Assembly (NCBI GenBank): GCA_017938425.1
Contig: JAGBBQ010000061.1
Location: 1-32,924 of the forward strand
Source of the DNA: Clostridia bacterium
Lineage (GTDB): Bacteria > Bacillota > Clostridia > Oscillospirales > CAG-272
Direction of reading: 5' to 3'
DNA length: 32,924 nt
Positions 8,186 through 15,842 of the stretch are shown here, piece by piece (position 1 is the stretch's first letter; each line of letters starts with the position of its first letter). The translations under genes were made by a program, and so were the position numbers. The notes beneath the pieces were generated by a model. It was not told the origin of the DNA, did no database searches, and saw only the letters and a program-made list of their open reading frames with translations.

Positions 8186-9061
8186 TTAGTCTTTCATACC
8201 CGAGGATCCCATCGTCTCAATGATCTGGCTCTGGTTCAATACGAATACCAGGATAGGCACCAGCATCATTACGACCGTCGCGGCGGCACCTGCGCCCGAA
8301 CGGGCGATACCACCGGAAAGGATCTGGCCGATTGCGTAGTTAAAGGTTTTCAGCTGCTCCGAATGGATGTAGATCGAAGCACCCGTGTTCCAAAGTCCCT
8401 TAAAGCACTCGATGATCAGGGTCAGCCACGCGGGCTTAACCATAGGCATCGCGATAATTAAATAGGTACGGAACTCACTTGCACCGTCAAGACGCGCCGA
8501 CTCCAGCACCGTATCCGGCACGGAGGTCTCCATAAACTGCTTCATCAGGTACAGACCGATCGTCGTCGCCATCGAGGGGACGATGATGGAAAGGTAGGTA
8601 TCGACCCAGCCGAAGGCGGAGAGGATGATGAAGTGCGTTACCTGGTTGACCGTGGAGTGGAACATCAGCGACATAACGATGATCTGGAAGATCGTGTTTC
8701 TACCCGGGAAACGAAGCTTCGCAAGCGAGTATGCCGCCATAGATGCAAACAAAAGGTTACCGACTGTACCGCAGATGGTGATGAACACCGTGTTGAATAT
8801 GTAGCGCGAGAAGGGCACCCACGAGTCACCCATCAGCGAGAACAGATCGGAGAAGTTCTTAAGCGTAGGCTTAATAACATAGAAGCGCGGGGGGAACATG
8901 AAAAGCTCATCGAGGGGCTTCAGTGCCTGGATCACCACGTAGTACATGGGCAGGAACATGAACGCGCCGAAGATGGTAAGTATGAACGTAATGCCCGTAT
9001 CGCCGCCGGCGGAACGGTTCAGTACGACTCTGTGTCCTCTGGTTCTTAATTTCTTTGCCAT
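8186..9061 (-). CDS. Carbohydrate ABC transporter permease, MalG-like (first pair)
   Basis: This 291-residue permease of the MalG/AraQ family has a basic N-terminus (MAKKLRTRGHRVVLNR) followed by six membrane segments. The EAA loop is seen as LESARLDGASEFRTYL then AMPMVKP. Only 2 nt separate its ATG from the stop of the MalF-like gene, and its GGTGAG ribosome site lies within that gene, so the two are translationally coupled. It is expected to form a heterodimer with the 9064-10032 product and to receive substrate from the 10051-13539 binding protein. It is clearly divergent from the MalG-like protein at 487-1539, so the second pair is not a recent duplicate. Confidence 0.93.
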   Translation of the reverse strand: MAKKLRTRGHRVVLNRSAGGDTGITFILTIFGAFMFLPMYYVVIQALKPLDELFMFPPRFYVIKPTLKNFSDLFSLMGDSWVPFSRYIFNTVFITICGTVGNLLFASMAAYSLAKLRFPGRNTIFQIIVMSLMFHSTVNQVTHFIILSAFGWVDTYLSIIVPSMATTIGLYLMKQFMETSVPDTVLESARLDGASEFRTYLIIAMPMVKPAWLTLIIECFKGLWNTGASIYIHSEQLKTFNYAIGQILSGGIARSGAGAAATVVMMLVPILVFVLNQSQIIETMGSSGMKD

Positions 9062-9063
9062 AC

Positions 9064-10032
9064 TTACTCACCTACCTTCGACAGTGCTTTCTTGATAACG
9101 ATGTTAGATGCAAACATGATAACGAAGAGGATCATCGCGATCGCGGATGCGTAACCTACCTCGTAACGCTGTCCGCCATAGTCGTCCAGATGGTGCATGA
9201 TCGTATGCGCCGCATAGTCAACCGACGGGAATCCGCAAAGCGCGGTTACAACGCCACCGAAGCCGAAGGAGCTCGTGATCGCCAGAACGGCACCGAACAT
9301 CATCTGCGGTCTCATCGTGGGAAGCGTGATGTACCAAAGCTCCTGCCAACGGTTCTTGATACCGTCCACCGCAGCGGCCTCGTACATCGAGCGGTCGATC
9401 GTCTGGAAGCCTGCGATAAACGCAAGGAACGAGGTACCAAGCGAGGTCCAGAGCGCGACGACGATACAAAGTCCCATAACGTAGTTCGCATCCTGGAACC
9501 ACAGGATGGGCGCATCAATGATGCCTAGATCCATCAGCGTCGCGTTTACCCAGCCGTAGGAATCCGAGGAGAACAGCGTCTTCCAGATCAGGTATACCTG
9601 ACCGGAAATGGAGGGCGCGTAGAAGATCAGGGTTACTACCGCACGGATCTTGGGAGGAAGCTCGTTGATGAACCATGCGATCAAAAGAGAAAGCAGGTAG
9701 GAAACGGGTCCCGTGATCGCTGCGAAGATCAGAGTATTCTTGCAGGCAAGAATGAAGATCTCATCGTTCGTGAACAGTCGGGCGTAGTTATCGAACCAAA
9801 CGATGTTCGGCATTTCCAACATATTAAAGTCGGTAAAGCCGAGAAGCATGGAGAGGAATACGGGCAGGATCGTAAAGATAATGAAGAGAAGGAAGAAGGG
9901 CGCAAGCATAAAGTACGCGGTCTTATTTCTCTTGATTTCTTTCCAGGTCCACTGCCATTTTGTCATTTCAGCACGCTGCGTCGGGCGCACGGGCGCCTCT
10001 GCAACAGCCGCTTCATTAGAAATTTCAGGCAT
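9064..10032 (-). CDS. Sugar ABC transporter permease, MalF-like (first pair)
   Basis: This is a 322-residue integral membrane permease. An N-terminal cytoplasmic extension of about 38 residues (acidic and proline-rich, then WQWTWKEIKRNK) precedes the first membrane helix. The EAA loop reads MYEAAAVDGIKNRWQEL, followed by LPTMRPQMM. The ATG at 10032 follows GGAGAAAGG. It lies 18 nt after the binding-protein gene, the usual order binding protein, MalF, MalG. The partner is the product of 8186-9061. The substrate is not readable from the sequence. Confidence 0.93.
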   Translation of the reverse strand: MPEISNEAAVAEAPVRPTQRAEMTKWQWTWKEIKRNKTAYFMLAPFFLLFIIFTILPVFLSMLLGFTDFNMLEMPNIVWFDNYARLFTNDEIFILACKNTLIFAAITGPVSYLLSLLIAWFINELPPKIRAVVTLIFYAPSISGQVYLIWKTLFSSDSYGWVNATLMDLGIIDAPILWFQDANYVMGLCIVVALWTSLGTSFLAFIAGFQTIDRSMYEAAAVDGIKNRWQELWYITLPTMRPQMMFGAVLAITSSFGFGGVVTALCGFPSVDYAAHTIMHHLDDYGGQRYEVGYASAIAMILFVIMFASNIVIKKALSKVGE

Positions 10033-10050
10033 TGTTTCCTTTCTCCTTTC

Positions 10051-13000
10051 TTATGCATTCGTGGGGAGCTCGTCGGTCTCAAGAAGAGGCATATCGAACT
10101 CAGCGCGCTTACGGTAAACCTCATCGTTGATCGCGTCGATATAGCCCATCAGCGCCTCAACGGGGTCCTGTCTGTCGTTCACGGCGGCAAGGAATGCGAA
10201 CTCCGTGTAACGGCCGATGATGTAAGAGCCGGGATAGTTAACGATGGAGTAGAGGTGATCCATCTGATCCCAGATGGCCTTCTTCTCCTCTGCGGTCCAG
10301 GACATACCGTCCAGAGCCATCTTGTTTGCAGACTCGTACTTCGCGGAGGGACCGATCAGGGCAACCATGCGGTTACCGTACTCGGACTGCGTCCACTCAT
10401 CCGTCTGCCACTGCATAAACTGCCAGGACGAAAGCGCATCCTCGTAGCCGTGCAGAAGTACCGTTGCGCTGATCGAGCAAAGCGAGCTGTAGTCGATCCA
10501 GATCATTCCCTCATCCTCGGGATGCGGACGCTCCCAGCCGGGCAAGGAGCAGAAGCCCCATACGCCGTTCAGCTCGGTTGCATATACGGTCAGAGTATTG
10601 TAGGTAGACGTGTACTCGGAAATTACGATGGGCATCTCACCCGTTCTGAAACGGTTGGAGGCATCGAAGCTGATATCGAAGCCAAACTCGGTATAAAGTC
10701 TGGTCACCCAGGAGAAGGATGCCTTCGCCACGTCGGTGTTCAGACCGATGCGCGCACCCGCATAATTGGGATTATCGGTGTGCAGCCACATATTACCGCC
10801 GCGCTGATACAGAATGAAGTTGATCGCGGCGCCGTAGGAAAGACCGATGGACATATTGTTCGCCTGCATATCGGGAAGCAGACCCATCAGCTCGTTCCAG
10901 GTCTTGGGGATCTCTCTGCCAAGCTCGGCAAGGATATCCGAGCGGTAGAACATCATCGCAAAGCCCATACCGGAGGGGATACCGTAGGATACGCCAAGCA
11001 GCGTGATGGTATCCATTGCGGCGGGAACGTAGCGGCCGAATTCCTCGGAGGTGATCTCCGAATAAGGAATGGATACGAAGGTCGCATCCTCCTTCTTAAG
11101 GCCGTGCTGCGCAAGCTCTGCCTCGGTGTAATCCACACCGTTGACGGTATAATAATAAGTATTGAAGACCTTGTTCAGTGCATCGACCTCGGACTTCTCC
11201 ATGCTGCCGCCGCCCTTATAGTTGCCGCTGACACCGACGATCGCATCACGGATCGCGTAGTTGATGATGGAGGCGGAGTCAAGGCCGATATAGATATCGG
11301 GACCCTTGCTTGCCAGGATCGAGGGGAGAAGCGTACCACCCGTTACGAGCTTCAGCTTAACGGCCTTGCCCGTCTGGTTGGTGAAGCCCTTCTCGGAGTC
11401 GATCAAGGCACGCCAGATGTTCGACTGGTCACGGCCGGTCGCGATCCACACCTCAACGCTCTCGGAGCCTTCCTTCGGCTTCTCGGTCAGACCCATTGCG
11501 TCGTAATCCGTGAAGAAGGAGCCGAAGAAGGAGCGGATCTCAAACCACATACTGCCGAAGAAGCCCGCCTTCGCCTTGGGAAGCTGCTTCTGTGCATCGG
11601 TCACGGGATGAACCGTAATGCTATCCACGATCATCGCGCTTCTCTTGGAATCGTTGATCCAGGTACCGAGCGTACCGAGATAGGATTTCAGGTTCGACAT
11701 ATTGGAGGCGATCTCCTCGCCCCAACGCAGAGACATATTATGAAGGAGGAGTGCCACAGTGTCCAGAGTTGCGATATGCGCACCCTTGGTGCCGCAAAGC
11801 GTTTCAAACGCTCTCGCGGTCCTATCGAGGACCTTCGCCTGCTCCGCAAGCGCGATCAGCTCCATAGGAAGGGTCTCCTGGAAGCGGTAGTCATAGTTTT
11901 CGTCGGGGGTAGCACCGGTCAGCTGCAAGATGCGAAGGTAGCTGTTGTTCAGGATCTCCATTGCGTCCTCAACGTCCTTGATAAGCTCCTTAAGGCTACC
12001 GAGCGAGCACTCAAGGTAAAGCGTATACTCAACGCCCTTCTCAAAGTAGAACTCGAAGACCTGCGCCTCGCCGGTCACCAGGTTGGTCGCTCCAAGGTAA
12101 TTCGACTGCCACTCGTCGCTGTAGTCGAACTGCGTGTTGTACGCCTCCTTGAACGGAACGGTCGCTTCCTCTCCGTAAATACCGCCGGAAAGCTTCAGCG
12201 CACGGCAGACGTACATACCCTGCAGGGTGTTCTGCTTATAGCGCATACTAAGCTTATACATACCCGTCTCGTTGACCTGCAGCTTGTATGCCGCCCACTG
12301 ACCGACCGTGTTATAGCTGAGCTTACCGATCGTGTTGTGAAGCTGCGAGGAGGGTGCTGCGGGGAAGGTCTGCGAGGAGGAGTTATCGCTACCGATGGTG
12401 ACGGAGCTATCGGACATTGCATCCGGGAACTCGGCCTGGATGGTCACGTTACCCTTGCCTGCCGCCTTATCTGCAAGACCGTTGCTCTCATAGTAGTCGT
12501 TGTAGGTAGGAATGTCCGCATCCGAGCCGATGGGAACGAGCTCGATCGCGCTGACAATCATAGGCTCTCTCTGTGCCTTCAGGGTCAGAGAGTTTGCTCC
12601 CTCCTGGAAATAGAAGGAGAAATACTCGTTGTAGAAGCCCGTGGTGTCCTGGCAATAATAGGTCGCCCACTGGGGATCCTGCACCATATGAGGCGTCATA
12701 GAGTTATCGTTGATATCGCCCGAGATCTGGTATACCTTCGCGGACTTCTGGGTGCCGCTCACGGTAACGACGAACTTATAATAGCCGTCCTTCTCCACCT
12801 TGATGCCCTTGTAGGACTCGCCTGCCTTCAGACGCTGATAATCGGTGGATACGCCCTGAACGTCATCCGAGGTAACCGTAAGGTTCTCATGCTCGGTAAC
12901 GTAATCGTACTTCCATGTCTTATTCAGCTTCAGAGATCCCGCCTCGGTGAAAGGAAGCGCCGCATTGATAAGGATCTGACGCTCGATAGAGGAGATAGAG

Positions 13001-13539
13001 CTCTCCGAGGTCTTACAGCTGAAATAGGTGATGCGGACGTAGTACATACCGGTCGAGGGTACTTCGAGATCCCACATCGCCTCACTCTCGGAAGAGAGAT
13101 ACACGGACTCGCCGTCCATTCCCGCGCCGAAGTACTCCCAGGCGGAAGAATCGTCCAGCATTGACTCCTTGCAGATCTGGCTGTTCTTCACAACGATACC
13201 GTAGGACTTCTCCGCGGTCGCGTCACCTTCGCCATAATCGTGAAGCCTATCCACGACATCCACACGGTACACACCGTCCGTAAAGCCGGGGACGGTCACA
13301 TCCGGTACGGGAAGAGTGCCGTCTTCCTTTCTGTACTCATCCAGATACGCCGCGTAGGACGAGGCATCCAGATAAGTCTTCATCTCATCGAGCGAGGGAC
13401 GGTGACCGCCGTTCTCGCTTCCGTGCGCCGGATCTGCAACGAGCTCATCAAAGGCGAATGCGTTCGTCACGAATACGCCAAGAAGCATCACTACAGAGAG
13501 CATCAGACACACGAGTCTCTGAAACACTGATTTTTTCAT
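10051..13539 (-). CDS. Giant modular extracellular solute-binding protein with N-terminal carbohydrate-binding-like modules
   Basis: This 1162-residue protein is the first gene of the operon. I choose the ATG at 13539 because TTGGAGG lies 8 nt upstream and the signal sequence starts there (MKKSVFQRLVCLMLSVVMLL, cleavage likely after NAFA). Residues about 100-345 contain two beta-rich modules with CBM-like text (STGMYYVRITYF, DGYYKFVVTV). About 365-510 looks like a CBM6/35-type module (IQAEFPDAM... TGMYKLSMRYK). About 513-640 is helical. Residues about 693-1160 form a family 1 solute-binding domain (VEVWIATGRDQSNIWRALID, GVSYGIPSGMGFAMMFYRSD). Ordinary family members are about 400-550 residues, so this is more than double. 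There is no lipobox cysteine, unusual for a Gram-positive binding protein; it may be anchored by an uncleaved signal or by partners. Confidence 0.9.
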   Translation of the reverse strand: MKKSVFQRLVCLMLSVVMLLGVFVTNAFAFDELVADPAHGSENGGHRPSLDEMKTYLDASSYAAYLDEYRKEDGTLPVPDVTVPGFTDGVYRVDVVDRLHDYGEGDATAEKSYGIVVKNSQICKESMLDDSSAWEYFGAGMDGESVYLSSESEAMWDLEVPSTGMYYVRITYFSCKTSESSISSIERQILINAALPFTEAGSLKLNKTWKYDYVTEHENLTVTSDDVQGVSTDYQRLKAGESYKGIKVEKDGYYKFVVTVSGTQKSAKVYQISGDINDNSMTPHMVQDPQWATYYCQDTTGFYNEYFSFYFQEGANSLTLKAQREPMIVSAIELVPIGSDADIPTYNDYYESNGLADKAAGKGNVTIQAEFPDAMSDSSVTIGSDNSSSQTFPAAPSSQLHNTIGKLSYNTVGQWAAYKLQVNETGMYKLSMRYKQNTLQGMYVCRALKLSGGIYGEEATVPFKEAYNTQFDYSDEWQSNYLGATNLVTGEAQVFEFYFEKGVEYTLYLECSLGSLKELIKDVEDAMEILNNSYLRILQLTGATPDENYDYRFQETLPMELIALAEQAKVLDRTARAFETLCGTKGAHIATLDTVALLLHNMSLRWGEEIASNMSNLKSYLGTLGTWINDSKRSAMIVDSITVHPVTDAQKQLPKAKAGFFGSMWFEIRSFFGSFFTDYDAMGLTEKPKEGSESVEVWIATGRDQSNIWRALIDSEKGFTNQTGKAVKLKLVTGGTLLPSILASKGPDIYIGLDSASIINYAIRDAIVGVSGNYKGGGSMEKSEVDALNKVFNTYYYTVNGVDYTEAELAQHGLKKEDATFVSIPYSEITSEEFGRYVPAAMDTITLLGVSYGIPSGMGFAMMFYRSDILAELGREIPKTWNELMGLLPDMQANNMSIGLSYGAAINFILYQRGGNMWLHTDNPNYAGARIGLNTDVAKASFSWVTRLYTEFGFDISFDASNRFRTGEMPIVISEYTSTYNTLTVYATELNGVWGFCSLPGWERPHPEDEGMIWIDYSSLCSISATVLLHGYEDALSSWQFMQWQTDEWTQSEYGNRMVALIGPSAKYESANKMALDGMSWTAEEKKAIWDQMDHLYSIVNYPGSYIIGRYTEFAFLAAVNDRQDPVEALMGYIDAINDEVYRKRAEFDMPLLETDELPTNA

Positions 13540-13688
13540 GAACTTTCCTCCAAAAGTATTTGCTTTGCGCAACGCGCGTAAAGACGATTGCCGACATCGC
13601 CGAGCTGCCTTATCCTTCCATCTTGCCAAAGCTTAAGACTGCTTGGTGATACCGGCTTGCCGCACAATACAACAGCATTGCACGGAAT

Positions 13689-13717
13689 ATTATACCACGC
13701 AGGGCGTCAAAAGTCAA
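13689..13717 (-). promoter_or_regulatory. Sigma-A promoter of the transport operon
   Basis: On the minus strand, TTGACT (13712-13717), a 17-nt spacer and TATAAT (13689-13694) make a near-consensus promoter. Transcription would begin near 13682, giving a leader of about 140 nt before the binding-protein ATG. The leader begins with a GCAAT...ATTGTGC inverted element (about 13660-13680) that could be an operator, but its symmetry is weak. Confidence 0.85.
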
Positions 13718-14085
13718 GACGCCAAAATTCATCCTTTATTATATAATAGACCCCAAAAAATCGATTTTTTTCAAAAAAGGAAATTAAAGTTTACAACCGT
13801 TTTCTGCTTCAAAAGAGCAAAAGCACCTCAAATGTAAGTGAGTTTTACTTTCATTTCATTGGTTTTTCTGTATTTTTAACCGATTAAATGGCAGAAAGGT
13901 AATTTCTATTTAGCAAAATTACACAGTATTTGCCTACAGATGGGATATCCCGATGTTTTTGTTTGTTTTGCACAAAAAGTCGCCGTTTTTTTCTACACCT
14001 GCAACAAGTTTCGTATGCATTCGCGTTTTTTCGATTTGCGTAAACTGTTGTTTACATTTACAAGGCGTCTCGAATTATAAAAAAT
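13718..14085. other. AT-rich intergenic region upstream of the transport operon
   Basis: No gene is supportable here. Short open frames consist of low-complexity peptides without ribosome sites. The region contains runs of A and T and one perfect 10-bp palindrome, GGGATATCCC (13942-13951), about 230 bp upstream of the operon promoter. It could hold upstream regulator sites. Confidence 0.6.
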
Positions 14086-14113
14086 GCAAAAAAACGGGCA
14101 AAAAATGCCCGTT
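14086..14113 (-). terminator. Intrinsic terminator-like hairpin downstream of mnmA
   Basis: AACGGGCA (14093-14100) pairs with TGCCCGTT (14106-14113) around a 5-nt loop. Read on the minus strand, the hairpin is followed by a run of T. On the plus strand a TTTTAACCGTTTTTTT tail also follows, so it may be bidirectional. It probably backs up the hairpin at 14219-14249. Confidence 0.6.
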
Positions 14114-14218
14114 TTAACCGTTTTTTTAGAAAAAACAGCCGAAAATTCATTTCTTAACGGCGGAGCGATGCGACAGCGTAGGCTCATTTTTTCCGATCCT
14201 CCTTACGCGAATACGGAA

Positions 14219-14249
14219 AAGAGTGCGGAAGAGATCCCTCCGCACTCTT
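14219..14249 (-). terminator. Terminator hairpin of mnmA
   Basis: An 11-bp perfect stem, AAGAGTGCGGA (14219-14229) with TCCGCACTCTT (14239-14249), has a 9-nt loop. On the minus strand it is followed by only four T residues, so termination may be partial. It begins 35 bp beyond the mnmA stop codon. Confidence 0.75.
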
Positions 14250-14283
14250 GAAAAAGCGTCCTGTTTTTCTACCGCAGGCCTTC

Positions 14284-15324
14284 CTAGGCCTTGGCAATAT
14301 CAGCAATTATGCCGCCAAAAAGCACCGTACCGTCCTTATAAAATACAGCCGATTGCCCGGGCGTGACGGCACGGGCAGGCTCGGAAAGCATAACGTGCGC
14401 ACGTCCCTGCCCAAGATACGTGACCTGCGCCGTGCGCAGCGGCGACTGATACCTGACACGCGCCTGCGCTGCGAGCACTTCTCCCTGTGCCGGCTCACAA
14501 AGCCCCGAGAATACGGCGCTCTCGATAAAGAACTCGGAAACCGTGACGTTCGGATCGTCCGAGAGAGTGACCGTGTTATTCTCCGCCGATATCGCAGTGA
14601 CAAACATTCGCTTACCGAGCGAAATGCCGAGCCCCTTACGCTGACCGACGGTATAATTGAGAATTCCCGCATGACGGCCGAGAACCTTGCCGTTTTCATC
14701 CACGAAGTCCCCTTCCTTCGCCGGGATCCCCGCAAAGTCACGGATAAAGCCCGCATAATCACCGTCCGGAATAAAGCAGATCTCGCGGCTCTCCTTACGG
14801 TCCGCCACCGAAAGCCCCTCTTCCCTCGCCGCCGTGCGAATGTCTTCCTTCTCCATATCCGCAAGCGGCAGGCAAAGGCGGGAGAGGATCTCCTGGGAGA
14901 GCGGCCAGAGAACGTAGGACTGATCGCGCGAGGCATCCCTGCCCATCGCGATCGCGTAGCGGCCGTTTTCTTCCTTCACGAAGGCGTAATGCCCCGTTGC
15001 GATACGGTCAAAGCCGTTTGCCATCGCATATTCATAAAGAAGCGGAAGCTTGACCGTGCGGTTGCAGATCACGCAGGGGTTTGGCGTTCTGCCGCGCAGA
15101 TACTCACTTGCAAACTCCTTTTGCACAAGCGCGCGAAAGCGCTCCCTGCCGTCGATCTCATGCAGAGGAATGCCTATCTGACGCGCAGCCTCTCTTGCCG
15201 ACTCTATCTCCGCATAGGGGTGCAAAGCGAGGATCGCGCCCTCAACCTCGTGCCCCTCTGCTATCAGCTTTTTTGCGGCATACGCACTGTCAAGCCCGCC
15301 GCTGATTCCAAGCAAAATCCGCAT
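14284..15324 (-). CDS. mnmA: tRNA-specific 2-thiouridylase MnmA
   Basis: This 346-residue cytoplasmic enzyme uses ATP and a persulfide sulfur to make 2-thiouridine at wobble position 34 of tRNA Lys, Glu and Gln. The PP-loop SGGLDS is at 8-13, the first catalytic cysteine is Cys84 in TPNPCVICNR, and the persulfide cysteine is Cys183 in REICFIPDGDY. The GILNYTVGQRKGLGIS motif and the C-terminal beta-barrel are present. I choose the ATG at 15324 because AAAGGAGAGG lies just upstream and the PP-loop then falls in its usual place. A longer frame would run through the hairpin at 15367-15403. Cysteine desulfurase and IscU genes lie upstream on the same strand, consistent with sulfur supply. Confidence 0.96.
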   Translation of the reverse strand: MRILLGISGGLDSAYAAKKLIAEGHEVEGAILALHPYAEIESAREAARQIGIPLHEIDGRERFRALVQKEFASEYLRGRTPNPCVICNRTVKLPLLYEYAMANGFDRIATGHYAFVKEENGRYAIAMGRDASRDQSYVLWPLSQEILSRLCLPLADMEKEDIRTAAREEGLSVADRKESREICFIPDGDYAGFIRDFAGIPAKEGDFVDENGKVLGRHAGILNYTVGQRKGLGISLGKRMFVTAISAENNTVTLSDDPNVTVSEFFIESAVFSGLCEPAQGEVLAAQARVRYQSPLRTAQVTYLGQGRAHVMLSEPARAVTPGQSAVFYKDGTVLFGGIIADIAKA

Positions 15325-15366
15325 AGCATCCTCTCCTTTCTTCTCGATTTGAAAACTATACTTTAC

Positions 15367-15403
15367 AAAAAGCCGAATCAATCTTGCTTGATCCGGCTTT
15401 TTT
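15367..15403 (-). terminator. Bidirectional terminator or attenuator between iscU and mnmA
   Basis: AAAAAGCCG (67-75 of 15300s), A.C mismatch, ATCAA pairs with TTGAT and CGGCTTTTT: 14 pairs around a 6-nt loop, with A/T tracts on both sides. On the minus strand it lies 4 nt after the iscU stop and 43 nt before the mnmA start. It should separate mnmA expression from that of iscS-iscU, at least partly. Confidence 0.8.
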
Positions 15404-15406
15404 GTT

Positions 15407-15829
15407 TTAGTGCTCGTATCTCTCGTCCGCGCTCTCAAGAGAGAAATCTACCTCGCGGCCGATCTTCTTGTAGTAGTCCGCAATGGCGGCCTTGACCGCC
15501 TCCTCCGCAAGCACGGAGCAGTGGATCTTCACGGGCGGCAAGCCATCAAGCGCCTCAACGACGGCACTGTTGGTCAGCGCAAGCGCCTCCTTCACGGTGC
15601 GCCCCTTGATCAGCTCGGTCGCCATCGAGGAGGTCGCGATCGCGGCACCGCAGCCGAAGGTCTTGAACTTGCAATCGGTGATCACATCGTTCTCATCGAT
15701 CTCAAGATACATCTTCATAATATCGCCGCACTTGGCGTTTCCTACCACGCCGACACCCTGCGCATCCTCGATCTCGCCGACGTTGCGCGGATTGGCAAAA
15801 TGGTCCATTACCTTATCACTGTATTGCAT
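15407..15829 (-). CDS. iscU: Fe-S cluster assembly scaffold IscU/NifU-like
   Basis: This 140-residue cytoplasmic scaffold is the protein on which iron-sulfur clusters are built with sulfur from IscS. The three ligand cysteines are Cys34 (NAKCGD, with Asp36), Cys60 (FGCGAA) and Cys104 (KIHCSV). The length matches IscU or the N-terminal domain of NifU, with no further domain. The ATG follows AAAGGAA, and the cysteine desulfurase gene ends 13 nt upstream, so the two are co-transcribed. SufU is an alternative, but the HFANPRNVGEIEDA start and the absence of the SufU insertion favour the NifU/IscU type. Confidence 0.95.
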   Translation of the reverse strand: MQYSDKVMDHFANPRNVGEIEDAQGVGVVGNAKCGDIMKMYLEIDENDVITDCKFKTFGCGAAIATSSMATELIKGRTVKEALALTNSAVVEALDGLPPVKIHCSVLAEEAVKAAIADYYKKIGREVDFSLESADERYEH

Positions 15830-15842
15830 TTTTCTATTCCTT

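Noticed and set aside
10255..13164. Open frame of 969 codons on the plus strand
   Set aside because: Antisense to the binding-protein gene, no ribosome site, and basic/Leu/Val-rich shadow composition.
13643..14187. Two 64-codon open frames between the transport operon and mnmA
   Set aside because: AT-rich, no ribosome sites, no domain, and they overlap a promoter and a terminator.
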